A stretch of 64,000 nt of DNA from Micromonospora inyonensis (GCF_900091415.1 NZ_FMHU01000001.1:2976001-3040000), one strand, 5' to 3'. Counted from the stretch's first letter, positions 1 to 9,685 are shown. Program-made: numbers and translations. Notes: generated by a model not told the origin, from the letters alone.

Positions 1-465
1 CGGGCGGTGCGCGACGAGATCCGCGCGACGGTCCTGGAGCGGGGCTGGAACGAGCGGATCGGCGCGTACACCGGCGCGTTCGGCTCCGACGAACTCGACG
101 CCTCCGCGCTCTACCTGCCGGTGGTGGGTTTCCTGCCCGCCACCGATCCCCGGATGCGGGCCACCATCGCGGCGGTGGAGCGGGACCTGGCTACTCCGGA
201 CGGGCTGGTCCGGCGCTGGTCGGCCGACCCGGGCGGGTTCCTGCTCTGCTCGTTCTGGCTGGTGCAGTGCCTCGTCCTGGCCGGCGAGCGGGAGCGGGCC
301 GAGGCGCTCTTCACCCGGGTGGCCGGGCACGCCAACGACCTCGGGCTCCTTGCCGAGCAGGTCGACCCGGTCACCGGTGGGATGCTCGGCAACTTCCCGC
401 AGGCGCTCTCGCACATCGGCCTGATCAACGCCGCCTGGGAGCTGACCGAACCGGGGGGCGACTGA
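1..465 (+). CDS. GH15 glycoside hydrolase (glucoamylase/trehalase-like), 3' end only
   Basis: The reading frame is open from the first base, so only about the last 154 residues are present. The segment has the helical repeats of the (alpha/alpha)6 barrel of GH15 proteins: a GWNE stretch, ALYLPVVGF, a glycine-rich FLLCSFWLVQCL helix in which the family carries its last catalytic-domain helices, and the near-terminal NFPQALSHIGLINAA block typical of actinobacterial trehalase or glucoamylase paralogues. The family hydrolyses alpha-linked glucosides such as trehalose or maltooligosaccharides by inversion. The catalytic glutamates would lie mostly upstream of the window, so the substrate cannot be assigned. 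It ends 21 bases before the convergent ligase-like gene. Confidence 0.85.
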   Translation, partial: RAVRDEIRATVLERGWNERIGAYTGAFGSDELDASALYLPVVGFLPATDPRMRATIAAVERDLATPDGLVRRWSADPGGFLLCSFWLVQCLVLAGERERAEALFTRVAGHANDLGLLAEQVDPVTGGMLGNFPQALSHIGLINAAWELTEPGGD

Positions 466-486
466 CCCGGCAGGCAGCGCGGAGCT

Positions 487-1554
487 TCAGTGTGCGTCGA
501 CGCTCAGCCAGTGCGGGCTGCGCCGGCCGGGCTCGTACGTCGTGTCCAACCGCTTCGCCAGCACGCCCGGCAGCCCCTGCGTTCGGGCGGTGGCCAGGGT
601 CTCCGCGCCCGCACCGGGGAACCATGGCGTGGTCTGCCAGTGCGGTCCGCCCAGGGCGAGCCCGTCCAGCAGCTCCCGGCGCTGCGCGTACGGAACGTCC
701 ACGCTGGACACCCCGTCGAGCCAGAGCAGGTCGACGACGAGGTACTGGCCGGCGGGGTCGACGCGTCCGGCCCGCGCCGGACGGGGCGGACGCACCCGAC
801 CGGCGGCGTCGATGTCGACCAGGATCCCGTCCAGCACCACCTCGGTCGGGGCCAGCGCCTCGGCCATGTCCCGCAGCCAGGGGTACGCCGCCGTGACGTC
901 GGGCTCCCCGTCGGCGTCCGTCGGGGCGAGCAGCCGCAGCCGGCCGCCGGAGACGTACGCCAGCGCGCGTACCCCGTCCCAGCGCAGCTCGTACCCCCAG
1001 GCGGCCCCGTCGGCCGGCAGCTGTCCGGCGGCCGTCGGGCGCATCGGCGCGATCCGGTCCGGCATGCTCACCCAGCCCTCCGGCGCCGGGTCGGTACGCC
1101 GGACCATCCAGTCGCGGTCCGTGCCGCCGGTGGCGAAGAGCACGTACCGGCCGGCGGTGCGTTCACCGGACAGTCGGACGACCACCTCGTCGTCGCGCCA
1201 CTTCTCGCACCGGTACGTGCCCCGGTCGTGGATGGTCATCCGACCGCCGCCGTACTCGCCGGCCGGGATCTCGCCGTGGAAGTCGAGGTACTCGATCGGG
1301 TGGTCCTCGGTGTGCACGGCCAGATGGTTGCGGCCGGGCTCGCGGGGCAGCCCACGCGGCACGGCCCAGGAGACCAGCACGCCGTCGCGCTCCAGGCGCA
1401 GGTCCCAGTGCAGGCTGCGGGCATGGTGCTGCTGGATCACGAACCGGCTCCGCCCGTCGCCCGGGTCCGGCCCCCTGGGCGAGCGTCGCGGCACCGGCTC
1501 CGGGGTCCGTCCGGCGTCGCGTTTGCACCGGTACTCGCGCAGCCGGTCGGCCAT
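487..1554 (-). CDS. LigD-like 3'-phosphoesterase fused to a degenerate ATP-dependent DNA ligase domain
   Basis: 355 residues from an ATG at 1554. Residues about 35-150 form a LigD-type 3'-phosphoesterase (PE) domain: the histidine cluster HHARSLHWDLRLE at 43-55, SWAVPRG and the GEIPAGEYGGG loop are all present. Residues about 165-355 resemble the ligase adenylation domain, but the nucleotidyl-accepting lysine of motif I (ELKWDG) is arginine (R191, codon at 982-984). The motif III glutamate is lost (VLDGILV), and the terminal motif V lysine is also lost (WLSVD). PE domains trim 3' phosphates or ribonucleotides in actinobacterial non-homologous end joining. Here the second half probably binds nucleic acid or is a relic, because ligation should not be possible. 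No ku gene is adjacent. The fusion itself is clear; the loss of ligase activity is inference. Confidence 0.85.
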   Translation of the reverse strand: MADRLREYRCKRDAGRTPEPVPRRSPRGPDPGDGRSRFVIQQHHARSLHWDLRLERDGVLVSWAVPRGLPREPGRNHLAVHTEDHPIEYLDFHGEIPAGEYGGGRMTIHDRGTYRCEKWRDDEVVVRLSGERTAGRYVLFATGGTDRDWMVRRTDPAPEGWVSMPDRIAPMRPTAAGQLPADGAAWGYELRWDGVRALAYVSGGRLRLLAPTDADGEPDVTAAYPWLRDMAEALAPTEVVLDGILVDIDAAGRVRPPRPARAGRVDPAGQYLVVDLLWLDGVSSVDVPYAQRRELLDGLALGGPHWQTTPWFPGAGAETLATARTQGLPGVLAKRLDTTYEPGRRSPHWLSVDAH

Positions 1555-1626
1555 GGGGACATTGTCCGCGAATCCGGACGCCTCCGCAGCGGCATGGGAC
1601 CGGAGCAGGTGGGTACGCGGACCGGT

Positions 1627-2460
1627 ATGAGCCCGTCGGACCAACCCGCCGTCGTCCTGCCCCGCGGCGTCCGGATGCCGTTGCTCGGCTTCGGCACCTG
1701 GCAGGCGTCCGGCCAGTCCGCCTACGACGCCGTGCGGACCGCCCTCGCCGCCGGCTACCGGCACGTCGACACCGCCACCATGTACGGCAACGAAAAGGAG
1801 GTGGGACGGGCGATCCGGGACAGCGGGCTGCACCGGGACGACGTCTTCGTCACCACCAAGATCCCCTCGGACGGGGTGGGGCGCGAACGGCACGTCCTGG
1901 AGGCCAGCCTGGCCGCCCTCGACACCGGCCACGTCGACCTGTGGTTGATCCACTGGCCCCCGGCCGCTCCGGGCGACAGCGTGCGGATGTGGCGGCAGGT
2001 ACTCAAGGCGCGCGACGACGGCCTGACCCGTGCCGCCGGGGTGAGCAACTACTCGACCGCGCAGCTCGACGAGTTGATCCAGGCGACGGCGGAGGCCCCG
2101 GCGGTCAACCAGATCCGCTGGGGTCCGATGCTGTACGACGCCCGGCGGCACGCCGAGCACCGGGAACGCGGGGTCGTGCTGGAGGGGTACAGCCCGTTCA
2201 AGACCACCGACCTCACCGACCCGGTGCTGACCGGGGTCGCCGAGGCGCACGGCGTCACCGCGGCCCAGGTGGTGCTGCGCTGGCACGTCGACCACGGGAT
2301 CGTGGTCATCCCCAAGTCGGTCACGCCGGCCCGGATCCGGGCCAACGCCGACATCTTCGACTTCGCGCTGACGCCCGAGGAGCGGAGCACGATCGACGCC
2401 CTGGGCGGCCCGGGGGACCCCGGCGACAGGCGTAACGCACCGACCGACTTCATCGTCTAG
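1627..2460 (+). CDS. Aldo/keto reductase
   Basis: 277 residues. It shows the full AKR signature: MPLLGFGTW at the N-terminus and the catalytic tetrad Asp48 (HVDTA), Tyr53 (MYGN), Lys78 (TTKIP) and His109 (LIHWP). It also has the NADPH-binding IPKSVTPARIRAN segment near residue 230. The length matches the small AKR subfamily (AKR5-like, 2,5-diketo-D-gluconate reductase type). It should be a cytosolic NADPH-dependent carbonyl reductase of unknown substrate. It is divergently transcribed from the ligase-like gene with about 70 bases between, so promoters must lie in that short gap. Confidence 0.9.
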   Translation: MSPSDQPAVVLPRGVRMPLLGFGTWQASGQSAYDAVRTALAAGYRHVDTATMYGNEKEVGRAIRDSGLHRDDVFVTTKIPSDGVGRERHVLEASLAALDTGHVDLWLIHWPPAAPGDSVRMWRQVLKARDDGLTRAAGVSNYSTAQLDELIQATAEAPAVNQIRWGPMLYDARRHAEHRERGVVLEGYSPFKTTDLTDPVLTGVAEAHGVTAAQVVLRWHVDHGIVVIPKSVTPARIRANADIFDFALTPEERSTIDALGGPGDPGDRRNAPTDFIV

Positions 2461-2534
2461 GTCGGCGTTCCGCGCCGGTCGGTCCGCTCGCCGGGGTCCG
2501 TCCCACCGGTCCTGCCGCCGGAGCGCCGGGTACG

Positions 2535-2777
2535 TCAGATACGGGTGCAGGTGGTGCCGTTGAGGGTGAAGCCGTTCGGCGCGGAGTAGCTGTCGCTCAT
2601 CGACGCATGGTGGCCGAAGGTGACCGGGGCGCCGGGGGAGACGGTGCCGTTGTAGCTGAGGTTCCGCGCGGTCACCGTGCTGCCGTTCTGGGTCAACTGG
2701 ACCGCTCCGGTTCGTGCGCCCTGGGTCCACCCCTCGGTCGAAGGGGAGATCCCGCGCCATCCGATCGGATCTTCCAT
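2535..2777 (-). pseudogene. Remnant of a CBM2 cellulose-binding module
   Basis: 80 codons matching the C-terminal half of a family 2 carbohydrate-binding module: GSTVTARNLSYNGTV, SPGAPVTFG, and the terminal SAPNGFTLNGTTC block with its disulfide cysteine. The N-terminal half of the module, any catalytic domain and a signal peptide are all missing. Upstream on this strand the frame runs into the 5' leader of the flavin monooxygenase gene. It is probably the tail of a deleted secreted cellulase or chitinase. Family identity is strong; expression is unlikely. Confidence 0.65.
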
Positions 2778-2844
2778 GGGTCGGTTGCGGGGAGTAGTCT
2801 CTTGCCTTCAACGCGTGCCGCTCCCCTCGGAGGCGTACACCAGC

Positions 2845-3951
2845 ATGGGTGGATCCCCCCTGCGCATTCTCGTCGTCGGCGCGGGCATCGCCGGGCTCGC
2901 GGCGGCCCGGGCCCTGCGAATGGCGGGATACCGCCCGGACGTCACCGAGCGACGGACCGTCACGGAACCGCCGGACAGTGGCCTCTACCTCCCCGGTAAC
3001 GCCGCCCGCGCACTGCGCCGGCTCGACCTCGACCTGCCCGTCCGTCCACTCGGGCAGGTGATCCACCGGCAGCGGTTCCTCGACGCCGCCGGCAGTGAAC
3101 TCTGCGAGGTCGACCTGAACCGGCTCTGGGCCGGGGTCGGCGAGTGCCGGGCCCTGCCCCGCAGCGACCTGCACCGCGTCCTGCTCACCGGGGCCGGCGG
3201 GGCGGTCCACCACGGGGCCGAGGTGCGCACCCTCGACCTCGCGGCCGACGCGGTCACCGTCACCTTCGGAGACGGCACCGTCACCGAGTACGACCTGGTG
3301 ATCGGTGCGGACGGCCCCCGGTCCGGCGTGCGCACGCTCGCCGCGCTCGGCGGTCCGGCCCGTCCGGCCGGTCAGATCGTCTACCGGGGGATGGTCCGGG
3401 GCGGGCCACCGGTGGCCGAGTGGACCGCCCTGCTCGGCCAGCGCGCCGGGTTCGTGGTCATGCCGGTCGGCGGGGGACGGCTCTACTGCTACGCCGACGA
3501 GGTCGGCACCACGCCGCCGGCCGACCCGCTGGCCCGGCTGCGCGAGGTGTTCGGCTCCTACGGCGGTCCGGTGCCCCGGGTGCTCGACGCCCTGGACCGG
3601 GTGCACGTCGGGCCCACCGACGAGGTCGAGCTGGGTCGGTGGTCCCGGGGGCGGGTGGTGCTGGTCGGCGACGCCGCGCACGCCACCGCGCCGACGCTGG
3701 CCCAGGGGGCGGCGATGGCACTGGAGGACGCGGTGGTGCTCGCCGAGTCGCTGCACGCCGCCGGCAGCGTGGAGTCGGCGCTGGTGGCGTACGAGAGCCG
3801 CCGCCGGCCGCGTACCAAGTGGGTGCGGGACCGCACCCGCGACCGCGACCGGACCCGGGACGTCCCCCCGGCGCTGCGCGACCCACTGCTGCGCGGGCGG
3901 GGCGGGCGCATCTTCCAGGAGCACTACCGGCTGTTGGTCGATCCGCTGTGA
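2845..3951 (+). CDS. FAD-dependent (class A flavoprotein) monooxygenase
   Basis: 368 residues. The ATG at 2845 is chosen because GGAGG lies 11 bases upstream and the Rossmann strand follows at once (GAGIAG at residues 12-17). The DG motif ([12 protein letters not shown]) and the FAD-ribityl GD motif ([26 protein letters not shown]) are intact, so this is a salicylate- or p-hydroxybenzoate-hydroxylase-like enzyme that uses NAD(P)H and O2. The substrate is not predictable. Residues near 325-345 are strongly Arg/Asp rich ([15 protein letters not shown]). It lies upstream of ctaD with about 140 bases between and is probably a separate transcript. Confidence 0.9.
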   Translation: MGGSPLRILVVGAGIAGLAAARALRMAGYRPDVTERRTVTEPPDSGLYLPGNAARALRRLDLDLPVRPLGQVIHRQRFLDAAGSELCEVDLNRLWAGVGECRALPRSDLHRVLLTGAGGAVHHGAEVRTLDLAADAVTVTFGDGTVTEYDLVIGADGPRSGVRTLAALGGPARPAGQIVYRGMVRGGPPVAEWTALLGQRAGFVVMPVGGGRLYCYADEVGTTPPADPLARLREVFGSYGGPVPRVLDALDRVHVGPTDEVELGRWSRGRVVLVGDAAHATAPTLAQGAAMALEDAVVLAESLHAAGSVESALVAYESRRRPRTKWVRDRTRDRDRTRDVPPALRDPLLRGRGGRIFQEHYRLLVDPL

Positions 3952-4093
3952 GCCCCGACCAGCCGACGGCTGCAGGGCGTGTCCGACCACCCGGCGCGGC
4001 GTGTCGACCTGCCGGGGACTATCCTTCCTTCGGACTACGGCTCGCAATTACCAGCGCGTGCCGAGGGGGACGAACGAGAACCGGAGGCCACTC

Positions 4094-5854
4094 GTGACCA
4101 CCGTCGCACCCAAGCCGGTCGTGACCCGGCCCTGGCCGGTCCGAGAGCCGGTGAAGGGCTCGGCCATCGCGCGGATGCTGCGTACCACGGACGCGAAGCA
4201 GATCGGGATCATGTACATGGTCACCGCTTTCGTGTTCTTCATGATCGGTGGCCTGATGGCCCTGATCCTTCGCGCCGAGCTGGCCCGTCCCGGCATGCAG
4301 TTCCTCTCGCCGGAGCAGTACAACCAGCTCTTCACCATGCACGGCACGGTGATGCTGCTCTTCTTCGCGACGCCGATCGTGTTCGCCTTCGCGAACTACG
4401 TGGTGCCGCTGCAGATCGGTGCCCCGGACGTCTCGTTCCCCCGGCTGAACAGCTTCGCCTACTGGCTCTTCCTGTTCGGCGGGACGATGGCCCTGGCCGG
4501 CTTCCTGACCCCCGGCGGCGCGGCCGACTTCGGCTGGACGGCGTACACGCCGCTGAGCACCGAGGCGCACTCCCCGGGCATCGGGGCCAACATGTGGGTG
4601 GTCGGCCTGGCCATCTCCGGTCTCGGCTCCATCCTCGGCGCGGTCAACCTGATCACCACGATCCTGACCCTGCGCGCCCCCGGGATGACCATGTTCCGGA
4701 TGCCGATCTTCACCTGGAACATGCTGGTCACCAGCCTCCTGGTGATCCTGGTCTTCCCGCTGCTCGCCGCCGCGCTCTTCGCGCTCGCCGCCGACCGCAT
4801 CCTCGGTGCGCACGTGTTCAGCCCCGACACCGGCGGACCGATGCTGTGGCAGCACCTCTTCTGGTTCTTCGGCCACCCCGAGGTGTACATCATCGCGCTG
4901 CCGTTCTTCGGCATCATCACCGAGATCATCCCGGTCTTCTCCCGTAAGCCGATCTTCGGCTACAAGGGACTGGTCGGCGCGACGATCGCCATCGCCGGCC
5001 TGTCGATGAGCGTGTGGGCGCACCACATGTTCGCCACCGGTCAGGTGCTCCTGCCGTTCTTCAGCTTCCTGAGCTTCCTGATCGCCGTGCCGACCGGTAT
5101 GAAGTTCTTCAACTGGATCGGCACCATGTGGCGGGGCCAGGTCAGCTTCGAGACGCCGATGCTCTTCGCGCTCGGCTTCCTGGTCACCTTCCTCTTCGGT
5201 GGTCTGACCGGTGTGCTGCTGGCCAGCCCGCCGCTCGACTTCCACCTGCACGACTCGTACTTCGTGGTGGCCCACTTCCACTACGTGCTCTTCGGCACGA
5301 TCGTGTTCGCGGTCTTCGGCGGCATCTACTTCTGGTTCCCGAAGATGTTCGGCCGGATGCTCGACGAGCGCCTCGGCAAGGTGCACTTCTGGCTGACGAC
5401 GATCGGCTTCCACACCACCTTCCTGGTGCAGCACTGGCTCGGCAACGAGGGCATGCCCCGGCGGTACGCCGACTACCTGCCCAGCGACGGCTTCACCACG
5501 CTGAACATGATCTCGACCATCGGTGCGTTCATCACCGGTATCTCGACCCTGCCGTTCATCTACAACTGCTGGAAGTCGTACAAGACCGGTCCGGTGGTCG
5601 AGGTGAACGACCCGTGGGGCCACGGCAACTCGCTGGAGTGGGCGACGAGCTGCCCGCCGCCGCTGCGGAACTTCGACCGGATGCCCCGGATCCGCTCCGA
5701 GCGGCCGGCGTTCGACGAAAAGTTCCCCGAGCTGGCCGCCGGCCAGTCGCTGGCCGGGCCCCCCGAGGGTGGTGCCAAGCCGCTGACCAGCGAGTCCGAC
5801 GGTGGCGCCACCTACCAGGAGGACACCGCCAGCGACCTCGACCGGAAGAACTGA
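4094..5854 (+). CDS. ctaD: Cytochrome c oxidase subunit I (aa3 type)
   Basis: 586 residues from a GTG at 4094, preceded by GGAGG at 4083-4087. This is the multi-helix haem-copper oxidase core: [14 protein letters not shown] holds the low-spin haem ligand, [10 protein letters not shown] and the following WAHHMFATG hold the CuB histidines, and [17 protein letters not shown] holds the haem a and a3 ligands. It reduces O2 at the end of the respiratory chain in the plasma membrane. The C-terminal extension (about 60 residues, acidic and Gly-rich) is typical of actinobacterial CtaD. No ctaC or ctaE is adjacent, as in organisms where ctaD is monocistronic. A strong hairpin follows the stop. Confidence 0.97.
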   Translation: MTTVAPKPVVTRPWPVREPVKGSAIARMLRTTDAKQIGIMYMVTAFVFFMIGGLMALILRAELARPGMQFLSPEQYNQLFTMHGTVMLLFFATPIVFAFANYVVPLQIGAPDVSFPRLNSFAYWLFLFGGTMALAGFLTPGGAADFGWTAYTPLSTEAHSPGIGANMWVVGLAISGLGSILGAVNLITTILTLRAPGMTMFRMPIFTWNMLVTSLLVILVFPLLAAALFALAADRILGAHVFSPDTGGPMLWQHLFWFFGHPEVYIIALPFFGIITEIIPVFSRKPIFGYKGLVGATIAIAGLSMSVWAHHMFATGQVLLPFFSFLSFLIAVPTGMKFFNWIGTMWRGQVSFETPMLFALGFLVTFLFGGLTGVLLASPPLDFHLHDSYFVVAHFHYVLFGTIVFAVFGGIYFWFPKMFGRMLDERLGKVHFWLTTIGFHTTFLVQHWLGNEGMPRRYADYLPSDGFTTLNMISTIGAFITGISTLPFIYNCWKSYKTGPVVEVNDPWGHGNSLEWATSCPPPLRNFDRMPRIRSERPAFDEKFPELAAGQSLAGPPEGGAKPLTSESDGGATYQEDTASDLDRKN

Positions 5855-5879
5855 CCGGCGAGCCCACGCACGGCACGTA

Positions 5880-5919
5880 CGACGGGCGCCGCACCCCGAC
5901 CGGGGTGCGGCGCCCGTCG
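5880..5919 (+). terminator. Hairpin terminator of ctaD
   Basis: Perfect 18-bp inverted repeat (5880-5897 pairs with 5902-5919) with a 4-base loop, 25 bases after the ctaD stop. There is no T-tract, as is common for actinobacterial terminators. Confidence 0.85.
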
Positions 5920-5953
5920 CGTTGTGCGCCATGGCGGTGCCGCCTTCTCAGCG

Positions 5954-6020
5954 CGCCTTGCCGTGTCGGGTGTGCACTGCCGCGCGCTGCCGTGTCGGCT
6001 ACGCGCTGCCGTGTCGGGTG
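5954..6020. repeat. Imperfect tandem repeat (three copies of a CGCCGTGTCGG-type unit)
   Basis: Three near-identical units, CGCCTTGCCGTGTCGGGTG at 5954, CGCGCTGCCGTGTCGGCT at 5982 and CGCGCTGCCGTGTCGGGTG at 6002, lie between the ctaD terminator and a dispersed palindromic repeat. No coding role is visible. Confidence 0.7.
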
Positions 6021-6066
6021 CCCCCTCCTCGACAGAAAGCGGTAACAGGGGACCCCTGCTACCACC
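6021..6066. repeat. Dispersed palindromic repeat, copy A
   Basis: Contains GGTAACAGGGG-A-CCCCTGCTACC (11-bp arms, one mismatch) next to a GCTTTCTGTCGAGG-like spacer when read on the minus strand. It is the shortest of four related copies in the window (others at 20061, 27246 and 32391). It abuts the stop codon of the antiporter gene at 6067 and may act as a shared terminator between convergent genes. Confidence 0.75.
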
Positions 6067-8106
6067 TCACCCCCGGATCGCAGCCGGCGGGAGCAGCGTT
6101 TCGTCGAGGTAGCAGTAAGCCCACTCCTCGCCCGGTTCGGCCGAGGCCATGATCGGATGGTCGCGGTCCTGCTGGTGCCGGGAAGCGTGCCGCTCGGGTG
6201 AGGAATCGCAACAGCCGACGTGCCCGCAGGTGAGGCAGGTGCGCAGGTGCACCCAGGAGGTGCCGGCGCGCAGGCAGTCCTCGCAGCCGGTGGCGGACGG
6301 CAGCACCGGCTGGATCATGCTGGTGTGCGGGCAGGCTGTTTCCGGGTCGGGGCGGAACATGACGATCCGGTCCACGTCGACCCGGGTACGGCCCGGTCGC
6401 CGCGCCTCGGCGGCGACGAACCGGTCGGCGGCACCCGGCAGCGCGTCCAGCACGGTCCGACCCAGCGCGGTGTGGCCGGCCCGGTCGTTCCGGACGACCG
6501 TGTCGATGCCGGCGGTGACCAGCTCCGCGAGGTCGGTGGCGGTGTCGAAACGGACCACGATCCGAGCCTCGGGCGACAGGGTACGGACCACCGAGGCGAT
6601 CCGGCGCGCGTCCTCCGGCTCGTCCTCCGGGATCACCACCACCCGGGCCGCCGCCACGCCCGCCTGGTCGAGGATGTGCCGCCGGGTCGAGTCGCCCCGG
6701 AGCACCCGGTGCCCGTCGGCCTCCGCCTCGGCGGCCCCGTCCGGGTTGAGGGTGACGACGACCAGCGGGACACCGGCGGCGGCCAGTTCGGCGGCGAGGG
6801 CGCGGGTGGCCGCGCCGTACCCGCTGATCACCACGTGGCCCTGCGGGCCGGAAGCGGCGTCGGGGACCTCGGCGGGCGCGAGCCGGGCCGGGTCGGGTCC
6901 GACGTGGCGCTCGACCGCCATGCCGAGCCGGCGGCCCCCGCTGCCCAGCCACGGGGTGGCGACCATCAGCAGCACGGTGGCCGCGATGAACGCCTGGGTG
7001 CCGTCCTCGCCGAGCCCGGCCGGGGTGAGACCGGCCTCGCGTCCCACCCGTTCCAGGACGAAGGAGAATTCGCCGACCTGCACGATCAGCAGGGACAGCG
7101 CCACCACGACCGCCGGCCGGACCCGGAGCACCACGGCCGACACGGCGGTGGCGAGCCCCTTGACCAGCACGACGCCGAGCACGGCGGCCAGCACCAGGGG
7201 CAGGTTGGTGGCGAGGAAGCCCAGGTCGAGCAGCATGCCGACGGAGACGAAGAAGGTCGCCGAGAAGAGGATCTGCAACGGCAGGATTTCGCCGAGCGCG
7301 TGTTCGGAGTGCCGGCTCTCGCTGACCACCATGCCGGCGAGGAACGCCCCGAGCGACACGCTCACCCCGGCCAGGCTGGTCAGGTACGCGGTGCCGAAGC
7401 AGATCGCGATCACCGCCAGCAGGAACACCTCGGGCGAGCAGGCCCGGGCGACCGTCTCCAGCAGTCGGGGCATCACCCAGCGGGCGACCACCAGCACCAG
7501 GGCGACGACCGCCACCGCCGTACCGAGGGCCGTCGCGATGTTCAGCGCGGAGCCGCCCCCGTCGCCCAGCATCGGCACGACCAGCACCATCACCACGATG
7601 GCCAGGTCCTGGAAGATCAGGTACGCCAGCGCGGTGCGCCCGGTGGCGCTCTGCGTCTCGCCTCGGCTGGCCAGCAGCCGCAGCACGATCGCGGTCGAGG
7701 AGAGCGAGACCAGGAACCCGGTGAAGACCCCCACCTGCCAGGACACCCCGAACAGGGCGAGCGCCCCGACGGCGACGCCGACGGTCAGCAGCACCTGGAG
7801 GCCACCGCCGATCACGATCAGCCGCCACATCGCGGCCAGCCGACCCAGCGAGAACTCGATGCCGATGGTGAACAGGAGCAGGATCACCCCGACCTCGGCC
7901 GCCACGTCGACGGCCTGCTGGCTGCGGACCAGCCCGAGGGCGTGCGGACCGATGGCCACCCCGGCCAGCAGGAACCCGACGATCGGCACGATCCGCAGCC
8001 TGGTGGACAGGTAGCCGATCACCGCCGCGGCGAGCATCAACGCGACGACCTCGACGAGGAACGCCGGTGGTCCGCCGCCCGCTTCGGAGGCCAGGAGCTG
8101 CTGCAT
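6067..8106 (-). CDS. CPA2-family monovalent cation/proton antiporter with RCK domain and C-terminal UBP-type zinc finger
   Basis: 679 residues. Residues about 10-390 form a KefB/CPA2 antiporter with some 12 hydrophobic helices (FLLAGVAIGPHALGLV, EFSLGRLAAMWRL, VSLGAFLAGMVVSES). Residues about 425-545 form a TrkA-N/RCK nucleotide-binding domain starting HVVISGYG. The last about 95 residues are a UBP-type zinc finger: CPH, then CEDCL, LRTCLTCGHVGCCDSS, and the HASRHQQDRDHPI histidines. UBP fingers bind the C-terminal tail of ubiquitin in eukaryotes; in actinobacteria they occur as small proteins or fusions of unknown role. It should sit in the plasma membrane and exchange K+ or Na+ for H+ under nucleotide or redox control. 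A histidine kinase and a receiver-linked flavoenzyme lie directly upstream on the same strand. Confidence 0.9.
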   Translation of the reverse strand: MQQLLASEAGGGPPAFLVEVVALMLAAAVIGYLSTRLRIVPIVGFLLAGVAIGPHALGLVRSQQAVDVAAEVGVILLLFTIGIEFSLGRLAAMWRLIVIGGGLQVLLTVGVAVGALALFGVSWQVGVFTGFLVSLSSTAIVLRLLASRGETQSATGRTALAYLIFQDLAIVVMVLVVPMLGDGGGSALNIATALGTAVAVVALVLVVARWVMPRLLETVARACSPEVFLLAVIAICFGTAYLTSLAGVSVSLGAFLAGMVVSESRHSEHALGEILPLQILFSATFFVSVGMLLDLGFLATNLPLVLAAVLGVVLVKGLATAVSAVVLRVRPAVVVALSLLIVQVGEFSFVLERVGREAGLTPAGLGEDGTQAFIAATVLLMVATPWLGSGGRRLGMAVERHVGPDPARLAPAEVPDAASGPQGHVVISGYGAATRALAAELAAAGVPLVVVTLNPDGAAEAEADGHRVLRGDSTRRHILDQAGVAAARVVVIPEDEPEDARRIASVVRTLSPEARIVVRFDTATDLAELVTAGIDTVVRNDRAGHTALGRTVLDALPGAADRFVAAEARRPGRTRVDVDRIVMFRPDPETACPHTSMIQPVLPSATGCEDCLRAGTSWVHLRTCLTCGHVGCCDSSPERHASRHQQDRDHPIMASAEPGEEWAYCYLDETLLPPAAIRG

Positions 8107-8197
8107 TGGCCGAATGCTAACGCGGCGACGGCCCGATGCCGAGGGCGACGAGGTCCGCCCCCGCGCCGGGGCGTCCGGGGCTCGGCTGAGCCGCCGA

Positions 8198-9685
8198 TCA
8201 GTCGGTGGGGGCGGGTGCGGCCGGGGCGGTGGCGAACGGCAGCAGCACCCGGAAGGTGGTCGAGCCGGGTACCGAATCCACCCGGATGTCCCCGCGGTGC
8301 TTGTGGACCACGATCCGGTACGAGATGTCCAGCCCCAGGCCGGTCCCCTCGCCGACCGGCTTGGTGGTGAAGAACGGCTCGAAGATCCGGGGCCGGACGT
8401 CCGCCGGGATGCCCGGACCGGTGTCGCCGACCGCCACCGCCAGCGCGTCGCCGTCCCGGCCGGTGGCGACGGTGAGCGTGCCGGTGTCGCCCATCGCGTC
8501 GAGCGCGTTGACGATGAGGTTCGTCCAGACCTGGTTCAGCTCGGCGGCGTACGCCGGCACCGGCGGCAGGGCGCGGTCGTACTCCCGGACCAGCCGGACG
8601 CCCGGCGGGATCTTCCCCCGGAGCATCACCAGGGTCGCGTCCAGCAGCTCGTGCACGTCCACCACCTGGTACGGCGCCCGGTCCAGCTGGGAGTACTGCT
8701 TCGCCGCGCCGACCAGGCCGGAGATCCGGGTGACCGCCTCGTCGATCTCCCGGAGCAACTGCTCGGTGTCGATCGTGTGGGTCAGCCAGCGCAGGGCGGG
8801 TTCCAGGTTCCCCGGCCCCACGACCGCCTCGACCCGGTCCAGCCACGCGCCGTCCACCCCACCGGCGACCAGCGTGCCGGCGAGTTCCCAACCGGCGGCG
8901 ACGTCGCGCTCGTCCAACCAGTCGACCAGGGCGTCCTCGGCGTCGCTGACCGCCAGCGGCGACAGCGTCGCCGCGTCGGCGACCCGCCGGACGGCCTCCT
9001 CCTGCAACGCCACCAGCCGGTGCAGGGCGTCACCGTCGAGCCGGCCGTCGGCGATCGTCGCCAGCTCGTGCCGGATACCCGCGACGCGTTCGCGCAGCAC
9101 CGCGGTGGCCCGGACGGCGGCCCCGGCCGGATTGTTCAGCTCGTGCGTGAGACCCGCGGAGAGCGCCCCCAACGCCAGCAGCCGTTCCCGTTCCCCGACC
9201 CGGACCTGGGTCTGCTGCATGCCGATGAAGAGCCCTTCCAGCAGGTGCATCGCCATCGGGAACCAGGACCGGACGGCGTGCGCGAAGGTCTCGGCGGGCA
9301 GCACCAGGAAGGTGGCCTCCCCGACCGCCCGCAGCGAGTTGATGTAGACCTGCGGCACCTGGTCGCCCAGGTACGCCTGCGTCGCCCCGCCGTAGACCCC
9401 GCGCTGGGCGGTGCGGATGACCTCGACCTCGTCGCCGCGTACCCGCCGGGTCATCGTCACCGTGCCGTCGAGCAGGACGTAGAAGCAGGTCGCCGGCTCG
9501 CCCTCGGTGTAGACGGCGGTACCGGCGCGGCGGGTCTCCACCCGTCCGTGCTCGGCCAACCAGTCAAGCTGCCCCTCGTCGAGCGACTCGAAGAGGAAGA
9601 GCGTGCGCAGCTGCGCGACGGTGGGGCGGGCACCGTCACCCGGTGCGGGCCCGGGGTCGCCCACCCCGCCGACGGGTGTGCTCAT
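8198..9685 (-). CDS. Sensor histidine kinase with N-terminal cyclic-nucleotide-binding-like domain
   Basis: 495 residues, no membrane segments. Residues about 20-150 are a CNB/CRP-type sensor barrel (LFLFESLDEGQLDWLA, then FYVLLDGTVTMTRR). The central helices lead to an H-box, GLTHELNNP, with the phosphoacceptor histidine. The C-terminal HATPase domain has N-box NLIVNALDAMGD, G1 VGDTGPGIP and G2 GEGTGLGLDIS. It should autophosphorylate and pass phosphate to a receiver, the obvious partner being the receiver domain encoded immediately upstream. Its start codon overlaps the stop of that gene (ATGA at 9682-9685), so the pair is translationally coupled. The CNB barrel may bind cAMP or another ligand; which one is unknown. 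Confidence 0.92.
   Translation of the reverse strand: MSTPVGGVGDPGPAPGDGARPTVAQLRTLFLFESLDEGQLDWLAEHGRVETRRAGTAVYTEGEPATCFYVLLDGTVTMTRRVRGDEVEVIRTAQRGVYGGATQAYLGDQVPQVYINSLRAVGEATFLVLPAETFAHAVRSWFPMAMHLLEGLFIGMQQTQVRVGERERLLALGALSAGLTHELNNPAGAAVRATAVLRERVAGIRHELATIADGRLDGDALHRLVALQEEAVRRVADAATLSPLAVSDAEDALVDWLDERDVAAGWELAGTLVAGGVDGAWLDRVEAVVGPGNLEPALRWLTHTIDTEQLLREIDEAVTRISGLVGAAKQYSQLDRAPYQVVDVHELLDATLVMLRGKIPPGVRLVREYDRALPPVPAYAAELNQVWTNLIVNALDAMGDTGTLTVATGRDGDALAVAVGDTGPGIPADVRPRIFEPFFTTKPVGEGTGLGLDISYRIVVHKHRGDIRVDSVPGSTTFRVLLPFATAPAAPAPTD

Noticed and set aside
487..4047. Very long minus-strand open frame (about 1190 codons) extending upstream of the ligase-like gene
   Set aside because: Beyond 1554 it is antisense to the aldo/keto reductase and flavin monooxygenase genes, both with clear motifs; the sequence there has no family features. 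It is a by-product of high GC.
4019..5932. 637-codon minus-strand frame opposite ctaD
   Set aside because: Pure antisense of a highly conserved gene; composition is His/Gly/Arg/Glu-rich and domain-free.
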